From Micromonospora sp. PLK6-60 (lineage in GTDB: Bacteria; Actinomycetota; Actinomycetes; Mycobacteriales; Micromonosporaceae): DNA of 64,000 nucleotides. The DNA is taken from contig NZ_JAIOAA010000002.1 of NCBI RefSeq assembly GCF_019890675.1, forward strand, positions 1 through 64,000, read 5' to 3'. Under the pieces are notes generated by a model, which was not told the DNA's origin, did not search any database, and worked only from the letters and a program-made list of their open reading frames with translations. Below are positions 8,674-21,087 of the stretch, piece by piece (position 1 is the first letter of the stretch; the number at the start of each line of letters is the position of its first letter). Made by a program: the position numbers and the translations under genes.

Positions 8674-9174
8674 TCAGGCCGGGCTCCGCCGGGCGTGCAG
8701 CCGCCGGACCTGGCGCCACAGGTGCGGCTCGCAGCTGCCGGCCCGCTTCTCGAACGCGGTGAGCGGCACCGGCAGCGGCTCGGCGAGGTCGAGCCAGCTG
8801 TCGTGCTCCGCGCCCGGGTCCCAGTCGCGGGTGGGGATGCGGACGTGGTCGTCCCGGCCGCTCTTGTCCTGGCTGGTGATCTTGAGCACCTCGGCGTCCC
8901 CGGTGCCGGCCCGCAGCACCAGGCAGGGACGCACCTTCGAGCCGCTGCCGTCGGCGTACGGCACGTCGGCCCACCAGATCTCACCGGACCGGGGCGTACC
9001 GGCGGGGGCCCGCGGGCGCGGCGGCGCGGTCGGCCGGCTCCGGTCCCGGGCCGGCCGGTCCCGCTCCGCGCCGGTACGCGGGCCGCGCCCGCCCGGCCGG
9101 CGCCACTCGTTCCAGGCCCAGCCGGCGGCGACCGCCAGGACGATCAGCAGTCCCCACCACAGCCACTCGGGCAT
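8674..9174 (-). CDS. PemK/MazF-like protein with N-terminal membrane anchor
   Basis: The 166-residue protein starts with a membrane helix (WLWWGLLIVLAVAAGWAW, residues 4-21), followed by a basic, Pro-rich linker. A PemK/MazF-type domain follows from about residue 60 (GEIWWADVPYADGSG, KVRPCLVLRA, VLKITSQDKSGRDDHVRIPT). Soluble MazF toxins are about 110-residue endoribonucleases with an antitoxin gene directly upstream. Here no antitoxin gene is visible and the domain is tethered to the membrane. It may therefore be a housekeeping derivative and not a classical toxin. ATG 9174 is the start; ligA is divergent. Confidence 0.82.
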   Translation of the reverse strand: MPEWLWWGLLIVLAVAAGWAWNEWRRPGGRGPRTGAERDRPARDRSRPTAPPRPRAPAGTPRSGEIWWADVPYADGSGSKVRPCLVLRAGTGDAEVLKITSQDKSGRDDHVRIPTRDWDPGAEHDSWLDLAEPLPVPLTAFEKRAGSCEPHLWRQVRRLHARRSPA

Positions 9175-9313
9175 CCGTACCCCGCCTCTCCACCGCCGCG
9201 CCGCCGGTCGGCGTGCGGCGATCCTCGCACGGTCCGCGCCCGGTCGCCCGGTGGGCGCGGCGGGCGGGACGCGCGTTGTCCCACCCGACCGATACGGTGC
9301 TCCGGTAGCGTGA

Positions 9314-11464
<2,151 letters not shown>

Positions 11465-11644
11465 CCCTGCGGCATGACCGCTTCGGCGGTCGAGCAGGCC
11501 GCGCCCGGCACCCGGCGGCGTATACCAACTTAATTACGACTACGACCGATTCGTGACTGTCGCATCCGGAAATCGACCCGTCAGGGCTTTCATGGGGGGC
11601 ATGGCGGGCGGACGGCCCGCCACGATCCTGCCGCGGGAGGTGCG

Positions 11645-14278
11645 ATGGAGACCGGCGATCCCCGAAACTCGGTGCCACCGGGGCGGGCGACGCCGTTCTT
11701 CGGGTTCGTGCTCGGCGTCGGCGCGCTGGCCGTGCTGGTGTCGGCCGGCCCGCTGGCGGCCCTGGCCGACCGGCTGGGCGACCTGCCGGCCGCGTTCTGG
11801 ACGATGGCGGCGCTCGCCGTGGCCTGCGACGCGCGACCGTTCGTGCCGCCCGGGCGGCGGGAGTCCTCCGCCGTCTTCCCGTCCACCTGCTTCACCTTCG
11901 CCATCCTGCTCGGCTGGGGCCTGGGCCCGGCGGTGGCGGTGCAGGCGGTGGCGGTGGCCGTCTCCGGGTGGCGGATGCGGCACGCCGTCTGGCGCACCGG
12001 CTTCAACGCGGCCCAGTACGCGGTGGCCCTCGCCGCCGCGTACCTGGTCACCCGGCTCGGTCCCGGCGACCTCTTCGACGGCGGCCGGCTGCACTGGACG
12101 GAGGTGGCGGCCGTCGGGGGCGCCACCGCCGCCTGGTTCCTGGTCAACTACGGCCTGGTCAGCACCGCGGTACGGCTGCGCTTCGGCGAGCGGTGGTGGC
12201 CGGGCGTACGGCAGGGGCTGGCGTACGAGCTGCTCTCCACCGGGTCGCTGCTGCTGCTGGCCCCGGTGCTGGTGGCCGCCGCCCGGGCCAGCGCCGCGCT
12301 GATCCCGCTGGTGCTGGTGCCGCTCTTCGCGGTCTACCGGATGGCCCGGCTCTCCGCCGAGCAGGAAGAGCTGGCCTCCCTCGACCCGCTGACCGGCCTG
12401 CCGAACCGCAAGGCACTGCTGGCGGAGGTCGCCGAACAGGTGCACCTGCACGCGGAACGGGTGGCCCGGGGCGACCCGGACGGGCACCTGGCGCTGCTGC
12501 TCATCGACCTGGACCGGTTCAAGCACGTCAACGACGCGCTCGGGCACGCGGTGGGGGACCGGCTGCTGGTCGAGGTGAGCGCCCGGCTGACCGGCGTGGT
12601 CGGCCCCGGTGACCTGCTCGCCCGGCTGGGCGGGGACGAGTTCGCCATCGTCAGCACCGGGCTCGGCGGGTCCGACCAGGCGCGGGAACTCGCCGAGCGG
12701 GTGGTCCGGGCGCTGGTGGAGCCGGTCTCGCTGGACGGGCTCCCACTTGACGTCGGCGGTTCGATCGGCATCGCGGTCTTTCCCGACCACGGCGAGGACT
12801 ACGCCACCCTGATGCGGCACGCCGACGTCGCGATGTACGACGCCAAGCACCGCAACGACACCATCGCCGTCTACACGCCGGAGTCCGACCACAACTCGGC
12901 CGAGCGGCTGGCCCTCCTGGCCGATCTGCGGCGGGTGCTGGAGTCCGGCCCGGCCGGTGGCGGCGAGCGTGCCGGCGGGGTGCGGGGCGGGGACGGCGCG
13001 GCGTTGCCCACCGCGACCGACGCGGTGCCGGCCGCCCGCCCGGCCTCGTCCCGCCGGTGGGGTCGTCGCCGCCGGGACCCGGTGGAGCTGGCCGGCACCG
13101 ACGAGCTGATCAACCGGATCGTGACCGGGGCGGACCCGATCCGCCGCCGGGCCGCGGCCCGCGCCGGCGGTGCCGACGGCACCCCGGACGCCGGGACCAG
13201 CCCGGACGGCGGGACCAGCCCGGACGGCGACGGCGCCCCCGGGGGCCGCGAGGCGACCCCGGCCGTGCCGTCGGACGGTGCCGAAGTCGTTCCGGCCGCT
13301 GCGTCATCGGACGGTGCCGAGGCCGGTTCGGTCGCTGACGGAACGGTGCCGGGCGACGGGACCGTGCCGGCTGGGCGGACCGTGCCGGACGACGGGACCG
13401 TCGCGGGTGACCGGGCCGTGCCGGTCGGTCAGGGGCCCGGCGCGTCGGCCGGCGTGGTGCCCGCCGCCCGGACCGAGGAGCGGCGGCCGGACGCCGAGGT
13501 CGGCGAGATCACCATGTATTACCAGCCGCAGATCGCCATCGCCACCGGCGAGGTGGTCGGCGTGGAGGCCCTGCTGCGCTGGCGGCACCCCCGGCGCGGC
13601 ATGGTCGACCCGGGGGAACTGATCCAGGTGGCCGAGCAGAGCGCGGTGATGCGCCTGCTCACCCGCCGGGTGGTCGACGACGTGGTCGAGCAGCTCGCCA
13701 AGTGGACCGCCGCCGGCACCGACCTGCGGGCGGCGCTGAACGTCAGCGTGCGGGACCTGCACACCGGCGAGGTCGCCGACCAGATCGCCGACCGGCTCAC
13801 CCGCTTCGGCGTACGGCCCGACCGGCTCCAGGTGGAGATCACCGAGGGGGCGCTGATGGCCGACCCGCGCCGGGTGCTCGCCACCATCTCCCGGCTGCAC
13901 CGGATCGGGGTGGGCATCGCGCTTGACGACTTCGGCACCGGCTACTCGTCGTTGCAGCACCTGCGCCGGTTGCCGCTGTCCGAGGTGAAGGTGGACCGGT
14001 CGTTCGTGCTGGGCATGGCCGAGGACGCCGACGACGCTGCGATCGTCCGGTCGATGATCGAGCTGGCCGGCGCGCTCGGCCTGCGGGTGGTCGCCGAGGG
14101 CGTGGAGGACGAGCGGACCTGGCGGCTGCTGCACGCGGCCGGCTGCGACGTGGCCCAGGGCTGGTTCTACGCCCGGCCGATGCCCGCCGAGGAGCTGACC
14201 GGGTGGCTGGCCCGCTACCGGCCGGTGCGGCCGACGGTGCCGGTCGAGGAGCCGGGCCACCGCCGCCCCACCCGCTGA
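11645..14278 (+). CDS. Membrane GGDEF-EAL protein (c-di-GMP turnover)
   Basis: An 877-residue protein with a multi-helix membrane region (about residues 18-230), a GGDEF domain with intact GGDEF near residue 330, a long low-complexity linker (about 425-615) and an EAL domain (EALLRWRHP near 640, [22 protein letters not shown]). Both catalytic signatures look intact, so it could make and degrade cyclic di-GMP. The linker contains hexapeptide repeats encoded by 18-bp units (TVPGDG-like at 13341-13430, GTSPDG at 13195-13230). ATG 11645 is preceded by GGGAGG. The 180-nt upstream gap contains an unusually AT-rich stretch (11521-11560) that may hold its promoter. Confidence 0.93.
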   Translation: METGDPRNSVPPGRATPFFGFVLGVGALAVLVSAGPLAALADRLGDLPAAFWTMAALAVACDARPFVPPGRRESSAVFPSTCFTFAILLGWGLGPAVAVQAVAVAVSGWRMRHAVWRTGFNAAQYAVALAAAYLVTRLGPGDLFDGGRLHWTEVAAVGGATAAWFLVNYGLVSTAVRLRFGERWWPGVRQGLAYELLSTGSLLLLAPVLVAAARASAALIPLVLVPLFAVYRMARLSAEQEELASLDPLTGLPNRKALLAEVAEQVHLHAERVARGDPDGHLALLLIDLDRFKHVNDALGHAVGDRLLVEVSARLTGVVGPGDLLARLGGDEFAIVSTGLGGSDQARELAERVVRALVEPVSLDGLPLDVGGSIGIAVFPDHGEDYATLMRHADVAMYDAKHRNDTIAVYTPESDHNSAERLALLADLRRVLESGPAGGGERAGGVRGGDGAALPTATDAVPAARPASSRRWGRRRRDPVELAGTDELINRIVTGADPIRRRAAARAGGADGTPDAGTSPDGGTSPDGDGAPGGREATPAVPSDGAEVVPAAASSDGAEAGSVADGTVPGDGTVPAGRTVPDDGTVAGDRAVPVGQGPGASAGVVPAARTEERRPDAEVGEITMYYQPQIAIATGEVVGVEALLRWRHPRRGMVDPGELIQVAEQSAVMRLLTRRVVDDVVEQLAKWTAAGTDLRAALNVSVRDLHTGEVADQIADRLTRFGVRPDRLQVEITEGALMADPRRVLATISRLHRIGVGIALDDFGTGYSSLQHLRRLPLSEVKVDRSFVLGMAEDADDAAIVRSMIELAGALGLRVVAEGVEDERTWRLLHAAGCDVAQGWFYARPMPAEELTGWLARYRPVRPTVPVEEPGHRRPTR

Positions 14279-14342
14279 CCGGCAGCCGGCCGCGACGTCG
14301 CCCGGTGCGGTCGATCTGGTCGGCGACATCGCCGGCTGCCGG
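14279..14342 (+). terminator. Long hairpin after the first GGDEF-EAL gene
   Basis: CCGGCAGCCGGC followed by GACGTCGCC pairs with GGCGACATC followed by GCCGGCTGCCGG across an 18-nt loop, giving over 20 pairs with small bulges. It begins at the first base after the stop codon. It has no T-tract. The remaining 200 nt before gatC show a possible -10 (TAGACT at 14451) but nothing else. Confidence 0.6.
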
Positions 14343-14540
14343 GCGTCGCGGGCCCGACCGGCGCGCACGCAGGGTGCCGGAGCGGGCGTACGCGCGGGGT
14401 GGCGACCCGGGGAGGGGGAGTCGGAGGACCCGGCGCGAGCGCGGGACAATAGACTCGCTCCGGTCACCGCGCGTCATCGCCCGACCGTCGCGGTCGGCGG
14501 GACCGAAGGATCCAGCAGCACAGCCACGAAGGGGGCACCG

Positions 14541-14846
14541 ATGGCCGCCATCTCCCGCGAGGAGGTCGCGCACCTGGCGCGACTGTCGCGGCTCGCCGTC
14601 ACGGAGGAGGAGTTGGACACCTTCGCCGGCCAGCTCGACGTGATCCTCCAGGCGGTCGCGCAGGTCGGCGAGGTCGCCGCGGCGGACATCCCGCCGACCT
14701 CGCACTCCGTACCGCTGACGAACGTGCTCCGCGAGGACGTGGTGGTGCCGGGGTTGACCCCCGCCGAGGCGCTGTCCGGTGCGCCGGACGCGGAGGAGCA
14801 GCGGTTCCGCGTCCCGCGGATCCTGGACGAGGATGTGGCGTCATGA
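14541..14846 (+). CDS. gatC: Asp-tRNA(Asn)/Glu-tRNA(Gln) amidotransferase subunit C
   Basis: The small 101-residue subunit that stabilises the GatAB amidotransferase. It has the family start ([22 protein letters not shown]) and the segment [28 protein letters not shown] lies before ATG 14541. The stop overlaps the gatA start by 4 nt (ATGA), so the two are coupled. The complex converts misacylated Glu-tRNA(Gln) and/or Asp-tRNA(Asn) to the correct forms. Confidence 0.96.
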   Translation: MAAISREEVAHLARLSRLAVTEEELDTFAGQLDVILQAVAQVGEVAAADIPPTSHSVPLTNVLREDVVVPGLTPAEALSGAPDAEEQRFRVPRILDEDVAS

Positions 14847-16318
14847 GCGAGCTGATCAAGAAGACGGCGACCGAGATCGCCGCCCTCGTCGCCGGCGGGG
14901 AGACCTCGGCGGTCGAGGTGACCCAGGCCCACCTGGACCGGATCGCCGCGGTCGACGACCGGGTGCGGGCCTTCCTGCACGTCGACACCGAGGGCGCGCT
15001 GGCCGCCGCCCGGGCGGTCGACGAGCGCCGGGCCGCCGGCGAGCAGCTCGGCCCGCTGGCCGGCGTGCCGGTCGCGGTGAAGGACGTGCTCACCACCAAG
15101 GGCGTGCCGACCACCGTCGGCTCGAAGATCCTCCAGGGCTGGCGCCCGCCGTACGACTCGACGATCGTGCGGCGGCTGCGCGACGCGGGCACGGTGATGC
15201 TCGGCAAGACCAACATGGACGAGTTCGCGATGGGCTCCTCCACGGAATACTCCGCGTACGGCGCGACCCACAACCCGTGGGACCTGGGCCGGATCCCGGG
15301 CGGCTCGGGTGGCGGCAGCGCCGCCGCGCTCGCCGCGTACGAGGCGCCGCTGGCGATCGGCTCGGACACCGGCGGCTCGATCCGCCAGCCCGGCGCGGTC
15401 ACCGGCACCGTCGGCGCGAAGCCCACCTACGGCGGCACCTCCCGGTACGGCCTGGTGGCGTTCTCCTCGTCGCTGGACACCCCCGGCCCGTGCGCCCGTA
15501 CGGTGCTCGACGCCGCCCTGCTGCACCAGGTGATCGGCGGCCACGACCCGCGCGACTCCACCTCCATCCCGCAGCCGGTGCCGGACGTGGTGGCCGCGGC
15601 GAAGCGCGGCGCGACCGGCGACCTGACCGGCGTGAAGCTGGGCGTGGTCACCGAGTTCTCCGGCGAGGGCGCCGAGCCGGGCGTGCTGGCCGCGTTCCGG
15701 GACGCGGTGGAGGCGCTGACCAAGCTGGGCGCCGAGATCGTCGAGGTCTCCTGCCCGCACTTCCGGTACGCGCTGCCGGCGTACTACCTGATCGCGCCGA
15801 GCGAGTGCTCCTCCAACCTGGCCCGCTTCGACGGCGTGCGCTTCGGCCTGCGCGAGGGCGACGACGGCAACCGGTCGCTGGAGGAGGTCATGTCGCTGAC
15901 CCGGGACGCCGGCTTCGGCCCCGAGGTCAAGCGCCGGATCATGCTCGGCACGTACGCCCTGTCGTCGGGCTACTACGACGCCTACTACGGCCAGGCGCAG
16001 AAGGTCCGCACGCTGATCACCCGCGACTTCACCGCGGCGTTCGAGCAGGTGGACGCGCTGATCTCGCCGACCACGCCGTTCGTGGCGTTCGAGATGGGCG
16101 CGCGCACCTCCGACCCGTACCAGATGTACCTGGCGGACCTGTTCACCATCCCCACCAACCTGTACGGCGGCCCGGGCATCTCGGTGCCGTGCGGGCTGGC
16201 CGACGGGCTGCCGGTGGGCCTGCAGGTGATGGCCCCGACGATGGCGGACGACCGGATGTACCGGGTGGCCGCCGCGCTGGAGTCCGTGGTCGGCACGCTC
16301 ACCCCGCCGGCGTTGTGA
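14843..16318 (+). CDS. gatA: Asp-tRNA(Asn)/Glu-tRNA(Gln) amidotransferase subunit A
   Basis: The 491-residue amidase subunit releases ammonia from glutamine. The Ser-cisSer-Lys triad is visible: the lysine in [10 protein letters not shown], the first serine in [13 protein letters not shown] and the nucleophile in [11 protein letters not shown]. Length is normal. It directly follows gatC. Unlike in mycobacteria, no pfkA gene lies between it and gatB; a minus-strand membrane protein gene does instead. Confidence 0.98.
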   Translation: MSELIKKTATEIAALVAGGETSAVEVTQAHLDRIAAVDDRVRAFLHVDTEGALAAARAVDERRAAGEQLGPLAGVPVAVKDVLTTKGVPTTVGSKILQGWRPPYDSTIVRRLRDAGTVMLGKTNMDEFAMGSSTEYSAYGATHNPWDLGRIPGGSGGGSAAALAAYEAPLAIGSDTGGSIRQPGAVTGTVGAKPTYGGTSRYGLVAFSSSLDTPGPCARTVLDAALLHQVIGGHDPRDSTSIPQPVPDVVAAAKRGATGDLTGVKLGVVTEFSGEGAEPGVLAAFRDAVEALTKLGAEIVEVSCPHFRYALPAYYLIAPSECSSNLARFDGVRFGLREGDDGNRSLEEVMSLTRDAGFGPEVKRRIMLGTYALSSGYYDAYYGQAQKVRTLITRDFTAAFEQVDALISPTTPFVAFEMGARTSDPYQMYLADLFTIPTNLYGGPGISVPCGLADGLPVGLQVMAPTMADDRMYRVAAALESVVGTLTPPAL

Positions 16319-16324
16319 CCCGAG

Positions 16325-16355
16325 CCCGCGGGGCGGCTACCGGCCGCCCCGCGGG
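16325..16355. terminator. Perfect 13-bp hairpin between gatA and a convergent gene
   Basis: CCCGCGGGGCGGC (16325-16337) and its exact complement (16343-16355) flank a 5-nt loop, just after the gatA stop and facing the end of a minus-strand gene. It probably terminates both. The T-tract is absent. Confidence 0.7.
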
Positions 16356-16434
16356 ACCCACCGGCCGTAACCGGAAAAGATCATTACGCCCGGTAGCTCT
16401 TCCGGTCCGCCGGCGTCCGGTCGACGGGTGGCGG

Positions 16435-17004
16435 TCAGCCGTCGTGCCGGCCGGCCAGGTAGCGGCGGGCCTGCCGGCGGCTCCAGCCCTGCGTCCAGAG
16501 CAGCACCACCGCGCAGAGCACGCCGACCGCCGCCACCACCCGGATGACGGTGTCCGCGTCGCGGACGAGCAGCCACGTCTGGGAGAGCAGCAGCGCCACC
16601 GCGCCCCAGCGCACCCAACCCTGGCTCAGCCACCTGGTCGCCTCGTCGCGGGCCAGCGCGTCGATCCGCGGGTCGTCGGTGTGCCCGTCGCGCAGCGCCC
16701 GCTTCACCCGGCGCAGGGTCTCCGGGTCGGCCGGGGCCCGGTTCGGCAGCCGGCGCAGGATCCGGCGGCCGAAGACCAGGGCAACCACCGCGCCGATCAG
16801 CGGCGGGATCAGCATCAGCAGGAACGCCGGCCAGAGCTTGTCCGGGGCGGTGTCCCCGGCGAGCACGCCCGCGCCGAACGCCGCGAAGGCGACCACGACC
16901 AGCGCGGCCGACACGTACAGGTTCACCTGGCGCTGCCGGCGGCGCGCCTCGGCGAGCAGCGCGGCCGGGTCCGGGTCGGAAGAGGGCATCCCCGTGTTCG
17001 TCAT
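16435..17004 (-). CDS. Predicted four-helix membrane protein, unknown function
   Basis: The 189-residue protein has a short polar start, two hydrophobic helices (LYVSAALVVVAFAAFGAGVLA and LWPAFLLMLIPPLIGAVVAL), a charged cytoplasmic-type loop (DPETLRRVKRALRDGHTDD and so on, about residues 95-125) and two more helices before a basic tail. I recognise no family. ATG 17004 is a reasonable start. It separates gatA from gatB on the opposite strand and shares the 130-nt gap before gatB as a divergent promoter region. Confidence 0.75.
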   Translation of the reverse strand: MTNTGMPSSDPDPAALLAEARRRQRQVNLYVSAALVVVAFAAFGAGVLAGDTAPDKLWPAFLLMLIPPLIGAVVALVFGRRILRRLPNRAPADPETLRRVKRALRDGHTDDPRIDALARDEATRWLSQGWVRWGAVALLLSQTWLLVRDADTVIRVVAAVGVLCAVVLLWTQGWSRRQARRYLAGRHDG

Positions 17005-17134
17005 GGTCGATCCCTACCCGGGTGGCCGAGTGGCTACGCCGGGGGCCGGCGGGCGGGACGAAACCCGGGCGCGGTGATCACCGGCAGCCCCATTAGGCTG
17101 GAACGGTTCTGTCCGGATCGCGCCTGGAGCTCAG

Positions 17135-18628
17135 ATGACGACGACACTGCCCGCGTACGACGAGGTCGTCGCGCGTTTCGAACCGGTGATCGGCCTGGAG
17201 ACCCACGTCGAGCTGGGCACGAACACCAAGATGTTCTGCGGCTGCCCGACCGATTTCGGCGGCGAGCCGAACACCCGGGTCTGCCCGGTCTGCCTCGGCC
17301 TGCCCGGCTCGCTGCCGGTGGCCAACAAGGCGGCCATCGAGGCGACCATCCGGATCGGGCTGGCGCTGAACTGCTCCATCGCCGAGTGGTGCCGGTTCGC
17401 CCGGAAGAACTACTTCTACCCGGACATGCCGAAGAACTTCCAGATCAGCCAGTACGACGAGCCGCTCTGCGTCGACGGCTACCTGGACGTCGAGGTCAAC
17501 GGCGAGCTGGTGCGGATCGGCATCGAGCGGGTGCACCTGGAGGAGGACACCGGCAAGACGCTGCACGTCGGCGGCGCCACCGGCCGCATCCACGGCGCCA
17601 CCGAGTCGCTCGTCGACTACAACCGGGCCGGCATCCCGCTGGTGGAGATCGTCACCAAGCCGATCCCCGGCACCGGCGCGCTCGCGCCGGAGACCGCCCG
17701 GGCGTACGTCACCGAGCTGCGCGACGTGCTCCGCTCGCTGGGCGTCTCCGACGTCCGGATGGAGGAGGGCTCGCTGCGCTGCGACGTCAACACCTCGCTG
17801 AACCGGCCGGGCGAGGAGTGGGGCACCCGTACCGAGACCAAGAACGTCAACTCGCTGCGCTCGGTGGAGCGGGCGGTCCGCTCGGAGATGCTGCGCCAGG
17901 CGTCCGTGCTGGAGGCCGGGGGCCGGATCACCCAGGAGACCCGGCACTTCCACGAGGACACCGGCGACACCACCCCCGGCCGGTCCAAGGAGACCGCCAC
18001 CGACTACCGGTACTTCCCGGAGCCGGACCTGGTCCCGCTCGCCCCGGACACCGCCTGGGTCGCCGAGCTGAAGGCCGCCCTGCCGGAGCTGCCGCGGCTG
18101 CGCCGCAAGCGGATCCAGCAGGAGTGGGGCCTGTCCGACCTGGACATGCAGTCGGTGGTCAACGCCGGCGCGGTCGAGCTGATCGAGGCGACCGTGGCCG
18201 CCGGCGCCACCCCGGCCGCCGCCCGCAAGTGGTGGCTGGGTGAGCTGTCGCGCCGGGCCAACGAGACCGGCGTGGAGCTGGCCGACATCGGGGCCACCCC
18301 GGCCCAGGTCGCCGAGCTGCAGGGGCTGGTCGACGCGGGCAAGCTCAACGACAAGCTGGCCCGTACCGTGCTGGAGGGCGTGGTGGCCGGCGAGGGTTCG
18401 CCGACCGACATCATGACCAGCCGGGGCCTGGAGGTGGTCTCCGACACCGGCGCGCTGACCGCCGCCGTGGACGAGGCGATCGCCGCCAACCCCGACATCG
18501 CCGACAAGATCCGCAGCGGCAAGGTCGCGGCGGCCGGCGCCCTGGTCGGCGCGGTCATGAAGACCACCCGCGGCCAGGCGGACGCCAAGACCGTCCGTGA
18601 GCTGATCCTGGCCCGCCTCGGCGCCTGA
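17135..18628 (+). CDS. gatB: Asp-tRNA(Asn)/Glu-tRNA(Gln) amidotransferase subunit B
   Basis: The 497-residue subunit that binds and activates the misacylated tRNA. Family landmarks are [18 protein letters not shown] with paired cysteines (CGCP, CPVCLG), [13 protein letters not shown] and the C-terminal helical YqeY-like tail ([22 protein letters not shown]). ATG 17135 has GGAG 8-11 nt upstream. The stop is followed after 5 nt by a copy of the 55-bp hairpin repeat, which is the likely terminator. Confidence 0.98.
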   Translation: MTTTLPAYDEVVARFEPVIGLETHVELGTNTKMFCGCPTDFGGEPNTRVCPVCLGLPGSLPVANKAAIEATIRIGLALNCSIAEWCRFARKNYFYPDMPKNFQISQYDEPLCVDGYLDVEVNGELVRIGIERVHLEEDTGKTLHVGGATGRIHGATESLVDYNRAGIPLVEIVTKPIPGTGALAPETARAYVTELRDVLRSLGVSDVRMEEGSLRCDVNTSLNRPGEEWGTRTETKNVNSLRSVERAVRSEMLRQASVLEAGGRITQETRHFHEDTGDTTPGRSKETATDYRYFPEPDLVPLAPDTAWVAELKAALPELPRLRRKRIQQEWGLSDLDMQSVVNAGAVELIEATVAAGATPAAARKWWLGELSRRANETGVELADIGATPAQVAELQGLVDAGKLNDKLARTVLEGVVAGEGSPTDIMTSRGLEVVSDTGALTAAVDEAIAANPDIADKIRSGKVAAAGALVGAVMKTTRGQADAKTVRELILARLGA

Positions 18629-18633
18629 CGCGC

Positions 18634-18688
18634 AAGGAAGGGGCCCCTGTTAACGCATTCGGTATAGGAGGGGCCCCCTCCTAACACC
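18634..18688 (+). repeat. 55-bp hairpin repeat, copy 1 (after gatB)
   Basis: One of four copies in this window. The stem pairs GGGGCCCCT with AGGGGCCCC around a loop that contains TTAACGCATTCGGTATAG, and the copy ends in CTAACACC. It starts 5 nt after the gatB stop in gatB orientation. It probably acts as a transcription terminator or 3'-end stabiliser. Confidence 0.8.
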
Positions 18689-18729
18689 CCTCGTGAGGGC
18701 GTCAACGGCGACGCCCGGATGGAGTCACC

Positions 18730-21087
18730 GTGAAGCAGCACGACCTCGACGTCCTCGACGAGATCCAGCGCCGCGTGCTCTGGCTCGCCACCCGGATCGT
18801 GGACGCCGCCAACCACGACCGGGACACCGGCGACGGGGTGAAGGTCGGCGGCCACCAGGCGTCCAGCGCCTCGCTGGTCACCGCGATGACCGCGCTCTGG
18901 TTCGCCCACCTGGACGCCGAGGACCGGGTCGCGGTGAAGCCGCACGCCTCGCCGGTCTTCCACGCCATCCAGTACCTGCTGGGCAACCTCGACAAGTCCT
19001 ACCTGCCGAGGCTGCGGGCGCGTGGCGGGCTCCAGTCGTACCCGTCGCGGACCAAGGACCCGGACGAGGTGGACTTCTCCACCGGCTCGGTCGGCCTGGG
19101 CGCCGCCGCGCCGCTGTTCGCCGCGGTCACCCGCCGCTACGTCGACGCGCACTTCGGCGAGCGCCCGCACTCCCGGTTCATCGCGCTGATCGGCGACGCC
19201 GAACTCGACGAGGGCAACATCTGGGAGGCGGTCGCCGACCCGGCCACCACCGGGCTGGGCAACGTGATGTGGCTTGTCGACTTCAACCGCCAGTCCCTGG
19301 ACCGGGTCGTGCCGGGCATCCGGATCAACCAGTGGCGGGGCCAGTTCGAGGCCGCCGGCTGGCACGTGGTCGAGGTCAAGTACGGCCGCAAGCTCGCCGA
19401 GGCGTACGCCCGGCCGGGCGGGGAGGCGCTGCGCGACTGGATCGACCTGATGCCCAACGAGCAGTACCAGTCGCTGTTCGGGCTGACCGGGCCGGCCCTG
19501 CGCAAGCAGTTCCTGGACGGGGCGCCGGCCGGGATCGCGGAGTTCATCGCCGGCATCGGCGACGACGAGCTGGGCCCGCTCGTCACCGACCTGGGCGGGC
19601 ACGACGCCGAGGCGCTGCTCGACGCGTACGCCCAGTGCGACGCGGTCACCGACCGGCCCAGCGTGGTCTTCGCGTACACGGTCAAGGGCTGGGGCCTGCC
19701 GATCGCCGGTAACCCGCGCAACCACTCGGCGCTCCTCACCACCGAGCAGGTCGACGCGTTCCGGGCCGAGCTGGGCCTGACCGCGGAGACCGAGTGGGAC
19801 CGGCTCGACCCGGCGTCGGAGGCCGGCATCCGGGCCGGCGAGCGTCGGGAGGCGCTGTCCCGCGCGCCGCGCGAGCGGGCGCTCGGGGTCACCGTCCCGG
19901 AAACCACGAAGGTACGCGCCAACAAGCCGGTCTCCACCCAGGAGGTCTTCGGCCGGGTGCTGGTGGACCTGGCCCGCGAGCCACAGGTCGCGCCCTATCT
20001 GGTGACCACCGCGCCGGACGTGGCCACCTCCACCAACCTGGCCGGGTTCATCAACAAGACCGGCGTGTTCGCCCCGACCGAGCAGCGCTCCTGGTCCGAG
20101 GACCGGATGCTGCGCTGGACGGAGAGCCCGGCGGGGCAGCACATCGAGCTGGGCATCTCCGAGATGAACCTGTTCCTGCTGCTCGGCCAGCTCGGGCTGT
20201 CGTGGGACCTGTCCGGGCAGCCGCTGCTGCCGGTGGGCACGGTCTACGACCCGTTCGTGCTGCGCGGCCTGGACGCGTTCCTCTACGGCACCTACTCGGG
20301 CTCCCGGTTCGTGGTGGCCGGCACCCCGTCGGGCATCACCCTGGCCCCGGAGGGCGGCGCCCACCAGTCCACGATCACCGCGAGCGTGGGCCTGGAGCTG
20401 CCCGGGGTGACCTTCGTCGAGCCGGCGTACGCCACCAGCCTGGACTGGCTGCTCTGTGACGCGCTGGGGCAGATCGCCGGCGGCGGGGCGCCCGCCACCA
20501 CGGCCGCGCCGGCCGAGGACGGGGCGTACTACTTCCGGCTCAGCACCCGCCCGGTCGACCAGGCGCCGTTCGATGCGGCGCGGGCCCGGATCGGCGACGC
20601 GGTGCTGCGCCGGCAGGTGGTCGCCGGGGCGTACCGGCTGGTGGACGCGCACCAGGCGTACCCGGAGCTGGTGGACGCCCCGCAGGTGCAGCTGGCGGCC
20701 TCCGGCGCGGTGCTGCCGGAGGTCCTGGCCGCCGCGGCGGAGCTGGCCGAGGAGGGCATCGCGGCGCACGTGGTCGACGTGACCAGCCTGGACCGGCTCT
20801 ACCGGGCCTGGCAGCGGACCCTGCGCCAGGGTGTGCGGACGGCGACCGTGCCGAGCGTGCCCGGCGCGCTGCGGTCGGCGTTCACCCAGCGGGTGCCGGT
20901 GGTGACCGTGCACGACGCGGCCTCGCACGCGATGGCCTGGCTCGGCTCGGCGCTGGCCGCCCCGGCGGTCCCGCTCGGGGTGGACGAGTTCGGCCAGTCC
21001 GGCAGCGTCCGCGAGCTGTACGAGCTGCACGACCTGCTGCCCGGCAGCGTCGTCAACGCCGCCCTGGCCGCCCTCTCGCTGCGCTGA
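18730..21087 (+). CDS. TPP-dependent enzyme of the pyruvate dehydrogenase E1/transketolase type
   Basis: This 785-residue enzyme has the layout of a homodimeric alpha-keto acid dehydrogenase E1 or transketolase. The N-terminal TPP domain includes GGHQASSASLVTAMTALWF, FSTGSVGLGAAAPLF and the diphosphate/metal motif GDAELDEGNIWEAV with DFNRQSLD. The pyrimidine-binding domain (about residues 400-620) and a C-terminal transketolase-like domain follow. AceE proteins are longer (about 890-930 residues), and no E2 or E3 gene is nearby. A pyruvate or 2-oxo acid substrate is therefore probable but unproven. GTG 18730 follows GGAG. Confidence 0.85.
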   Translation: MKQHDLDVLDEIQRRVLWLATRIVDAANHDRDTGDGVKVGGHQASSASLVTAMTALWFAHLDAEDRVAVKPHASPVFHAIQYLLGNLDKSYLPRLRARGGLQSYPSRTKDPDEVDFSTGSVGLGAAAPLFAAVTRRYVDAHFGERPHSRFIALIGDAELDEGNIWEAVADPATTGLGNVMWLVDFNRQSLDRVVPGIRINQWRGQFEAAGWHVVEVKYGRKLAEAYARPGGEALRDWIDLMPNEQYQSLFGLTGPALRKQFLDGAPAGIAEFIAGIGDDELGPLVTDLGGHDAEALLDAYAQCDAVTDRPSVVFAYTVKGWGLPIAGNPRNHSALLTTEQVDAFRAELGLTAETEWDRLDPASEAGIRAGERREALSRAPRERALGVTVPETTKVRANKPVSTQEVFGRVLVDLAREPQVAPYLVTTAPDVATSTNLAGFINKTGVFAPTEQRSWSEDRMLRWTESPAGQHIELGISEMNLFLLLGQLGLSWDLSGQPLLPVGTVYDPFVLRGLDAFLYGTYSGSRFVVAGTPSGITLAPEGGAHQSTITASVGLELPGVTFVEPAYATSLDWLLCDALGQIAGGGAPATTAAPAEDGAYYFRLSTRPVDQAPFDAARARIGDAVLRRQVVAGAYRLVDAHQAYPELVDAPQVQLAASGAVLPEVLAAAAELAEEGIAAHVVDVTSLDRLYRAWQRTLRQGVRTATVPSVPGALRSAFTQRVPVVTVHDAASHAMAWLGSALAAPAVPLGVDEFGQSGSVRELYELHDLLPGSVVNAALAALSLR

